64,000 nucleotides of DNA from the NCBI GenBank assembly GCA_942486035.1, contig CALNXK010000106.1, positions 1,763,501-1,827,500 of the forward strand. The letters are read 5' to 3'. Positions 55,641 through 64,000 of the stretch are shown piece by piece. The notes under the pieces were generated by a model that saw only the letters and a program-made list of their open reading frames with translations, did no database searches and was not told the DNA's origin. Each line of letters starts with the position of its first letter. Position 1 is the first letter of the stretch. The DNA is from Porites lobata. Taxonomy: Eukaryota; Cnidaria; Anthozoa; Scleractinia; Poritidae. The position numbers were made by a program, and so were the translations under genes.

Positions 55641-57401
55641 TTCTTTGCAAATTAAAGTCTTTGGTTCCGTTCACTAAAGAGTAGTTTTCCGTCTCAATAA
55701 AACTTGGAAAACCATTTTTATCTTATCCTTTAAGACTTTTTAAAACTCTCTCTCCGTGTCAATAAAGACTTTTGAAGAGGGTAAAAAATTCTCGCGTAGA
55801 AGTTGACGCGTACTGCTTTGAGGTTTTAGCGCGCGCAATGATAATGAAATTCAAACTAACTGTCGCGTTGAATTTGATGTTAAAAAGAACACAAACAACA
55901 AAAAAATAGTTGGTTCATACTTAGGATGTGCGTATAACCACGTTTTGCTAGAAAAAAAACTTCACGGCTCTATCAAATTCGTTGTTTAAGACGTCGAAAA
56001 TTGAGGATTTATTTCGAGCACGCGCTCTTTCATCGCCTGTCACATTCCTGACAGGCAATAATCGGATTTGACCAGATCTCGCCTTCGGCTTCGTCAATAA
56101 GAGATCTGGGTCTCTGAGATGGTCTGGGGTCTCTAGGATCCATTTCTAACAAAAAAAAAGTTACGGACTAAACCGATCTCAGATCGGTCTAATTTCCAAA
56201 AGCGACGTTAATGTGAACGAGGCCTATTCAGGAGCACAACTGTAGAAAGAAAACATGAAAAATCCGTCTGTTCCTCGACCGAGTCTGAGATGACTGAGAG
56301 ATGAAGAGAGACTTAAGCGTTTCTGACGCGTTGGCTAGTTTTAAGCGTTTTACAACCATATAGCGCTCATTTATACGATATTTTCTCCACGGACGACGTA
56401 AACTTTATATTACATTCAATTATGATTGAGAAAAAAAATCAATTTTTCGTTCATGTTTGTGACTTGCTTACCGCCACGTTACAGTCCACAGATCGACACA
56501 AACGAAAAATCATGCAGCTTTGCCTTTGGCACGTTTAGATCTATCAGTCAGCTAAAAATTGGTATAAAATTTCACAACGCAGTATTACACGTACCTTTCT
56601 CTCTCAGCCTTTTGTTTTTGCTTGTGCTTTCCAATAATGTTTTTTTTTCTTTTTTAATAAAGTAGAAAAGAAAAATCCAACAGACAACAAACTTCAAAAG
56701 GCTCGTCTCATCGATGAGGTGGCGAGATTTCACCTGAATGCCGGGGATGAATGAAAAAGGCACCCACCGCGGCCTTGCACGTGATTACTTTAGTGACAGC
56801 TGATTGGTACGGCTTCTGACAGTACCTAGCTTATTTCTCAAATAAAGATTATGGAAACCATGAAACTGTTCTGACCGAAACTACTAGGACCAAATTAGGG
56901 ACTAGCAGACTGTGAATTTCTTTTTTTCTTTTTTGGTAAAATGTTGAAAGTGGACGTTTATTTTCAATTGTGAACCAGGAGGACCAGAAAGGTTCAAGAA
57001 AAGGTTCACCCCAGGTGCACCTTTTCCAATCCTATGCCAGGTCAAATCGCTTTTTATTTTTTAAGTTCAGCGAAGCGAGTGAACAACAGAGAATCAAACA
57101 TAGCCAGAGGTTGAAGTTATTCACAACAATCCAATTTATACCTTAAAAAGGCTGCGCTGTATTCCCCCGAAAACCCCCGAATTTTGTGATCCTGTCAGCC
57201 GCTCATAAGCAAGGGTTCCCTCGCTGACCGTGACCTTGACCTTTCATATGGAGCTCGTCAACTATGGTTTTGACACCTGATATGCCGATATTACACTGTA
57301 TGTCATCACGTTGAGGCATACACCCTGGGGAGGCTTTCCATAGATGGTTTTTCTTTCGAGCGAGTAGCTCAATCCAATCAGGAGTGGATCTTTTAATTAG
57401 T
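55641..57401. other. No gene seen
   Basis: A/T-rich sequence with repeat-like stretches (for example agatctgggtctctgagatg near 56100). No convincing coding region. Confidence 0.45.
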
Positions 57402-57542
57402 AAGTTGGATTCTGGATTCCAATCTTTAGTAGGATTCCGGATCCCTAGTGCTGGATTCCGGATTCCAAAGCCCAGGATTCCGGATTCCACAAGCACAAAA
57501 TTCCTGGATTCCGGAATCCGGATTTCCTTACATGGGGCGATA
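57402..57542. mobile_element. 'ggattcc' MITE, truncated copy
   Basis: Tandem ggattccggattcc words end in the terminus ttccttacatggggcgat. The left terminus is absent. Confidence 0.7.
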
Positions 57543-57890
57543 GTGACATATCCTCCAAGCCTGCATGCAGATGTCTGCTATTTCCTTTGTTGCATGCAAA
57601 AAGGTGGAAAAGGGAAACTTTTCTGCATGCAAAAAAGGAAATAGGAGGTAAGTGCACCCAGAAAACATTGAAGCTGGGACAGGAATAATTTAAAACGTGA
57701 AAGCTTCCTAGAGCGAATTACCTCTTCTACAGAAATCTTTTGGAGCTTTGAATAAAGAAATTTTGTACTTGCTGTCAAGTCCCTAAATTATTCATTTCAC
57801 TTTTTTGGAAATTATCCACATAGCCTTTAACAGTGTCACTACTGTAATCGGGGCCACTTCAGACAAAGTTGACCAATCAGATTATAAACA

Positions 57891-58030
57891 ATTATTGGAT
57901 GAGGTTTTTGTGATATCCGGAATAATCAAGGTCGAGGCAAGTATTATCAGCCGAAGCCGAAGGCTGATGCTGATAACACTAACCGAGACCTTGATTATTC
58001 CGGATATCACAAAAACCGAATCTAATAATT
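57891..58030. mobile_element. Palindromic mini-element, 140 bp
   Basis: gtttttgtgatatccggaat then aatcaaggtc pairs with gaccttgatt then attccggatatcacaaaaac. The centre is tcagccgaagccgaaggctga. The open frame crossing it is an artefact of the palindrome. Confidence 0.88.
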
Positions 58031-58636
58031 ATCGCCAATTGCTGGTGTGAGGACTAGACGGCGATTTGGAATGGAAGTTGAGAAAGACCTGGTTACCACT
58101 CCAGTTGCATAAGCAGGGGAGGGGGGTGATAAGCAAAGATGGCAGCAATATAGCCGTTACCATAATGATCTGTGGGTAACTTATTAAACACACGTACAAG
58201 GAGGAGGAGGAGAAATGAACATGATGTGAAAATTAAAAGCAACAATTAGGTATCTATTGTTCGAGCTCATTCTCAGCGTTCTTTCCTACTCGTGAATCCA
58301 TCTATTCCAACCTCGTCTCGCTCTTGTTGTGTCAGGAAGTTTAACTCTTATTGACTGTTTTGCTTGAGTTTGAAAGCAAGGAAATTTGAACATTAACAGA
58401 TAAAATTTTGTTTACCTTTATAAGTGGAAAACATTTCCAGCAGGATGCAAGAAAATGTGCTGACAGACTGAACTCAGAAAGGAAATTCTGAAAGACATTG
58501 GCATCTGAGCAGACTGGGAAGATATTACTTTGACCGCGTAGTTAGGGGGAAGGGGTAGATAATTAGTTTTTTTTTGACCAACTATGATGTCCCTGGGGTA
58601 GGGCAGTAATTGATGCCTATGCCTGGTCTCCCTTCG

Positions 58637-61600
58637 AGTCTATCTTTTTGTCGAGGGTCGAGGGTTCCATGTCGAGGGTCGAGGGTACCATGTCGAGGGT
58701 AATTTTCTTTTTCAATTTTTTTATAAAGAAAATGTGGTGTTGTTGTTGTTTAATTAAAATAGTACGTGGACATTCGAATTCGCTTAGAGCTTAGGCAGAG
58801 GCACCCAACGACTGTTTTCTGTAAAATATCTGTTCGGAGAAGCAAAAATTGCCTACAATTCTCTTTTACTTGAGGAAGGCTAAAAATTTCTAGATGGCCG
58901 TTCCGTTTCATGTACAGTTTTCTTAACTTATCTAATAAATTCCCTACGATTTTCTAAAGTTTAGTTTTTCGCATTTCAGTCCCTAAAATAGCCTATTTTT
59001 CGTAGAAAAAGGAAATCTAAAATTTTCGGATTCGAAAATGCGATGGAGAGAGGAATCAGAAAAATTCTCACTTTCGTAAAACCTAGAATTGCATCTAAAA
59101 CTTTCGGGAAAATAATACTGAGGCCCTAAGTGATTTCGAAAAGATTCAAGTTGCCCTAGGACGACCGAACAGATACAACTCAAGTTTTATAGCGCCGCTT
59201 TTTTTAGAATGCATTTCTAGAGATTTGAGAGTACTCTTGATAAGCGAAAAAGTGTTTTAATGCATTTAGGAGGAAACCGTCGTTGGGTGCCCCTGCTTAG
59301 TAGGGGCACCCAACGACTGTTTTCTGTAAAATATCTGTTCGGATAAGCAAATATTGCCTGGAATTTTCTGTAACTTGAGCACGGCTTAAAATTTCTTGAT
59401 GGCGGTTCCATTCATGTACAATTTTCGAAGCTTTTCCAATAAATCTTCTGCTCGTCAACAGAGCAGAAGACGTTCTTAGGCAGTCGCTCATATTGAGAAA
59501 CCTGTTATCAAGTAACGTGTTCTGTTCCCCTCCCCCTCCCCCTCCCCACCCAACAAGTAGAACTAAGGCATAGGTCGCACTTGGGAAAAGTTTTCATCTT
59601 TGCCGGCTAAAAAACCACGAAAATTCGAAACCGCAACCGGAAAAGAAAACTTTTAGTCAAATCGAGGAGGGTCGCACTAGTAGTTACTAGTGGGAGTTAA
59701 TTGTCGTTGTTTTGACACATTGAGAACTAAAGTGGGCCAGAAACCAGAGAATATTATCTCTTCGTAGTCTGATCATTTGGCGTAGGATCGTTTTCCTCCT
59801 TTCCCAGTTTCAAGAGGATGGGAGAAATAAAGGAAATAAAGTGCTTGGCTGCAAAGACTGCATTTAGCTCGGAGAATAACAAACCTGTGACGGTACTTGC
59901 CTTGGTAGAGAGTTCCAGTAAAAAGGTTAAAATAGCAAAGGATTACAAGCTTATGAATTGCTCGGTCATAGAGAGTTTTCGCAAAAACATTAAAATGGCG
60001 AAAAGTAGTGGTAGCCTCGTCCGTCCACAACGAAAGCGCGAAGGTCAGAAAATTTCTACGATTGTTTCAGCTTGATCGTGTTTCAAATTGGTCACGTTTC
60101 GCTGACAAGTGCTGACGCTTACCGCTGTGATTCCTATTGTTTAGCTAGAGTTTTCCAAAATCTGCCTGCCCCACCCAAGCAATACGGCGTCCTTGATGTT
60201 TTTTGCGATTTTCAAAGTTTTTTCCAACTTGAAAACTTGGGGTCGCACTTGGCAATGTGCCCCGATGACAGATTTTTACCGCAAGGTAAACAAATTCTTC
60301 CAGAAATTTGCCAAGTGCGACCCATGCCTAATATGGATGGAGATGTCCACGCGCCGTTTGTTTCTTAAAATTAACTTTTTAAATTTGAGGATTCCATGTC
60401 GAGGGTTGAGGGTAACAATTTTTTTTAATTTTTTTTTTTTTGAAAAATGGAAAACAAATAGAAAACAAATAAGAAGAATTTAAAAAACAAATGGCGCGTA
60501 GACATCTCCATCCATATTAGTTCTATTTGTTGGGTGGGGAGGGGGAGGGGGAGGGGAACAGAACACGTTACTTGATAACTGGTTTCCCAATATGAGTGAC
60601 TGCCTAAGAACGTCTTCTGCTCTGTTGACGAGCCACCATCTAGTAAAACATGTCGTAAACAAAGTTTAAAAAAACTGATTTAACTGATATATTACTATCA
60701 AAATGAGCTTGGCTGCCTATGGAAGCAAGAATTAAAAAAATAACAAATAAAGGATATGCGGCTAAAGTAGCGATAAAGGCTAGGCCCTAACCTAACCCTT
60801 CCAACTTTTCCCAGTTTTTGGCTAGGCGGACCGACCCATCTTCATGAGATGGGGGCGATGAAAAACGAAACATTACTTTATTGAAAGTTAGCATAATCGT
60901 GAGCGTCGATCTGATCGCTGTTCGTGAATAAAAGCTCCCCTTTTCGTGCAAAATAGGAAATAATCGCTGAAGCCGTTGTGAAGAAAGGTTTTTTTGCACA
61001 GACACCTCTGATTTCTGTTTAAAATGCACACTAGGGATAAAGATGTGTACAAAATTAGTTTCGCCACATGACTTCCTATTATCCCACTGCCACCATCAAC
61101 TGCGCCGATAAGTGTTGGTTTTGCGTTCCTTTTTTCAGGGTGTTTCAAATTTCTGCAGTTATATACTTTTTAAGCTGCAGAACATTAACGTTAGTAATTG
61201 AAGGAGTCACATACAGTGGGATAGCTTAAAAAACAAGAATCGGTGAAATATCCATATTCAAACTACCCCACTGAACAGCCAAGCAAGGCAGAGAAGAGGC
61301 AGACGTGACTGAACTATAAGCCTAAGCAGGGGCACCCAACGACGGTTTCCTCCTAAATGCATTAAAACACTTTTTCGCTTATCAAGAGTACTCTCAAATC
61401 TCTAGAAATGCATTCTAAAAAAAAGCGGTGCTACAAAACTTGAGTTGTATCTGTTCCATCGCATTTTCGAATCCGAAAATTTTAGATTTCCTTTTTCTAC
61501 GAAAAATAGGCTAACTTAGGGACTGAAATGCGAAAAACTAAACTTTAGAAAATCGTAGGGAATTTATTAGATAAGTTAAGAAAACTGTACATGAAACGGA

Positions 61601-61867
61601 ACGGCCATCTAGAAATTTTTAGCCTTCCTCAAGTAAAAGAGAATTGTAGGCAATTTTTGCTTCTCCGAACAGATATTTTACAGAAAACAGTCGTTGGGTG
61701 CCTCTGCCTAAGCTCTAAGCGAATTCGAATGTCCACGTACTATTTTAATTAAACAACAACAACACCACATTTTCTTTATAAAAAAATTGAAAAAGAAAAT
61801 TACCCTCGATATGGTACCCTCGACCCTCGACATGGAACCCTCGACCCTCGACAAAAAGATAGACTCC
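58637..61867. mobile_element. Multi-level foldback element, about 3.2 kb
   Basis: Outer arms 58637-59303 and 61325-61867 are inverted copies (left agtctatctttttgtcgagg, right its complement). The right arm lacks about 118 bases that the left arm has. Within the left arm, ggcacccaacgactgttttc at about 58799 and ccgtcgttgggtgcccc near 59280 are themselves inverted ends. Middle arms: 59460-59568 and 60517-60625 (aagtaacgtgttctgttccc and complement). Inner arms: about 59573 (ggcataggtcgcacttgg) and about 60320 (ccaagtgcgacccatgcc). A last hairpin is 60330-60366 against 60484-60519. No transposase recognised. Confidence 0.85.
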
Positions 61868-62380
61868 ATTTTGACTAGTCATTTTTGGATGCGAACATTG
61901 TCGAACATTTTATAATATTTCCAAATAGTTGTCCCTTAATGCACTTTGCTGTATAACGCTGTGATGATTTCTTTTTTCGTTGGCTTTTTTCGCTGCTTTG
62001 CACTAAACCCTTTAAAGAAAAAGAACGCCGCAATAAATTTCATGTCGTAATGAAACGCAACAAAGCGAAACAACAACAAACTGAGTTGTGGAGTAACGCA
62101 ACGATGCAGCAGGTCGGTACTGTATGTGCTGCTTTGCTATGATCAGTAATGTGACCTTCTTTGGGAAAACATACACTAACGATAATCCGTTACTTGTTAG
62201 AAAACTAAAGGACAGCTAAAAATTAATTTTGGTCCATCAAACGTTTCACATCTACTTGTAAGAGGATTGTGAAAATCACCTTCGCCGGAATTTGATTAGG
62301 CTAATCGATCGCTCGTTCTGTACCTGTAAACTCCAAACCGAAGCACCCACCCTCACAATCTCATTGAAAAAAATTACCCC
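61868..62380. other. No gene seen
   Basis: Sequence right of the foldback, without repeat ends or coding signal. Confidence 0.4.
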
Positions 62381-62446
62381 GGAGCTTAAATTTGCTGAAC
62401 GGAAGTCGGCAAGAAAGTGTGAAAAAAAATTCTGCCTTTTGTTCAG

Positions 62447-62607
62447 TCTTACAAGGTAACCCCGCCTTTGCATCACCCAATGAACAACTTTATGAGAAAA
62501 TGACATCTAATCCAGCCTTTACTGAGAGAAATATTAAAAAACCCAACGCTTATCTCCTAGATTCTCGTCCGGAGCAAAAATCTTTGGTCACGTATCACAC
62601 TCTATAG
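62447..62607 (+). CDS. Possible terminal exon, unknown protein
   Basis: After a pyrimidine-rich acceptor-like tract (ttctgccttttgttcag) the frame reads LQGNPAFASPNEQLYEKMTS then NPAFTERN and stops at TAG 62605-62607. The twice-repeated NPAF spaced around a Tyr resembles cytoplasmic-tail phosphotyrosine-type signals of membrane receptors. No upstream exon was found, so this may be spurious. Confidence 0.25.
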
Positions 62608-63237
62608 AGCGTGTACGTATGTGTTTGGCTTGTCAACACTTTGACTTTCAACAGCGTCGATTGGATCTCCGATAATCTGCATGTGATCTCCAGCTGATAC
62701 TTGCGAACAATGGGAAAGGAATTTATCTTTTGGTTCAGCAGACGTCCGTGGGGCAGGAACGCGTGACGGACACCTAAGAACGTCTGCGTGGGAGGCTATT
62801 TGTCGACCAGTTGAGAAGAGCGCATTAAGGGCGACCTTCCAGCTGGGTCACTGAAGCAATAGGACTAGTTTATAATGAATGCAAGCTCCTAAATGAACGT
62901 AAAATAAATCAATAAATAAATTTAAAAAGGAGTGCCTAGGGTGGTGTCGATATCATTTGTTGACCTTTGTTGTTTGGTTCGCCAAACGTAACGCAGTTTC
63001 ATTTCCCCATTTCAGCTGCCATTTGAACTCCAACAACTTCCAGCCCCTCAGTAAGGGGTTTTTATCCAATGAAACAAACTTTCAAATGCACTTTATCGAA
63101 AATTCTTGATTTGAGATTCTGTACATGTACTTTTAACATTCCGCTTTCCTTCGGTACATATACAGTCTGCACTTGACCTTCTTCACGGGGTTTTCACTTA
63201 TTCCATTTATACGTTCAAATTAAAAAAAAGATATTCA
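62608..63237. other. No gene seen; one transposon-end-like repeat
   Basis: At 62760-62800 the text gcgtgacggacacctaagaa then cgtctgcgtgggaggcta is an inverted relative of tagcctcccacgcagacgtt at about 55049. The remainder is featureless. Confidence 0.5.
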
Positions 63238-63560
63238 TAGCGGAGCTCCACGAGCGCTCGAAGCGCGCGCGCGGGCGGAGCCCCATTGCTAAGGAAATCT
63301 ACCCATCCCAGAAAATTTGGTAATCACGTGACCGACCGACCGACCGACCGTCCGTCCGCACCAGAGGCATACCAATGTTTACTCTCACACTTTCTAGCTA
63401 CTTTGGGAGCCCAGGAGAAAGCTGATTGCACATCAATGTTGTCATCAATTGACAGCTGTCAAATCAGGGTACCCGCTGACCACTATCACCTGACCGAATC
63501 GCGGGCTCCGGTGTCGACCCATCGAGATCGAGTATTTTTTGAAGTCATCCGCTGACAATT
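63238..63560. repeat. Dispersed repeat with GC-rich head
   Basis: The GC-rich head gagcgctcgaagcgcgcgcg then ggagccccattgctaaggaa is followed by a (gacc)n run, accgaccgaccgaccgtccg. This has the look of an interspersed repeat. The short frame 63286-63555 is not supported as a gene. Confidence 0.5.
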
Positions 63561-64000
63561 TACTCGTTTTCAGATGATCGCAGGCTCACGTTTACTTTTG
63601 TTTTAAATTCATATCAAATGTGTTGTGTTTATGTCAGTATCGCCCCGCACTATTACGATTTTGATTTCAAACTGACTTCACACGCAAAAATTCAGCCAGT
63701 GTTTGTAAAATACAGGCGGGGAAGACCTTTTCTTACCATGGGCACGTGTTGGTCACGCTCCACGTCCAATTTTTATGCTCTGATTGGTTAAAATTTGACA
63801 GGTGAGTTCATGCGTAAAATTTATGCAGCATCTTGAAAGATGTTTACTTTGACAGCTGAAGCTGACAGAGTTTTGAGTCAACTTGTGATGTTTTTAACTG
63901 TCCTTTTCCACTGGATGTACAAAATGAAATACAGCTGCTATCAAGAGTGTTCTCTTATTCATGGCTGGTTTGTTTATTGGGTTTTTGGTTGAAAAATGCG

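Noticed and set aside
57805..58050. An 81-residue plus-strand gene
   Set aside because: The frame is created by the 140 bp palindrome.
63238..63360. CpG-island promoter
   Set aside because: The GC-rich patch is part of an interspersed repeat head with a (gacc)n run, and no gene follows.

Overview
This is eukaryotic, intron-rich, AT-rich animal DNA. Metazoan mRNA-capping enzyme and SLC10A7 genes, ZU5/UPA/death-domain exons, and dense SINEs, MITEs and foldback repeats of kinds I associate with cnidarians make a stony coral or sea anemone the best guess. The genus cannot be read from the sequence. No bacterial operon, CRISPR array or rRNA is seen.

Layout. (1) 1-15480, minus strand: the mRNA-capping enzyme RNGTT, at least 14 small exons. 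Its last exons lie off the left edge, and its introns carry SINEs, MITEs and a nested foldback element. (2) 18092-19135 and 21812-22363, minus strand: two single-exon genes, an SLC10A7-type transporter and the DNA repair protein MGMT. (3) 24263-54016, minus strand: a run of 14 exons with matching splice phases that reads as one gene of 1660 codons. The order is LRR array, linker, ZU5 domains, UPA, OTU protease, nucleoside-phosphorylase (PNP) domain, a second copy of the linker, death domain. This resembles PIDD/UNC5/ankyrin ZU5-UPA-DD proteins with two enzyme domains placed between UPA and DD. It is the most notable object in the window. The LRR exon carries one in-frame TAG. (4) The 9.7 kb interval between the LRR exon and the first linker holds a broken F-box/LRR gene (49541-50231, minus) and a small three-exon plus-strand gene for a helix-turn-helix protein (50619-51297). 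(5) 54.0-64 kb: no secure gene; mostly repeats, including a 3.2 kb foldback of inverted repeats inside inverted repeats.

How the parts relate. RNGTT, SLC10A7 and MGMT are housekeeping genes that happen to be neighbours. The large death-domain gene looks like an innate-immune or cell-death sensor: LRR as sensing module, ZU5-UPA as regulatory supramodule, OTU and PNP as enzymatic outputs, DD for assembly. That reading is inference from domain content. The gene also shows recent internal change: linker-exon duplication with one dead copy, a nearly identical LRR repeat array, and a premature stop.

All exon boundaries were read by eye from GT/AG sites, codon phase and remembered family motifs. 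No alignment or transcript evidence was available.
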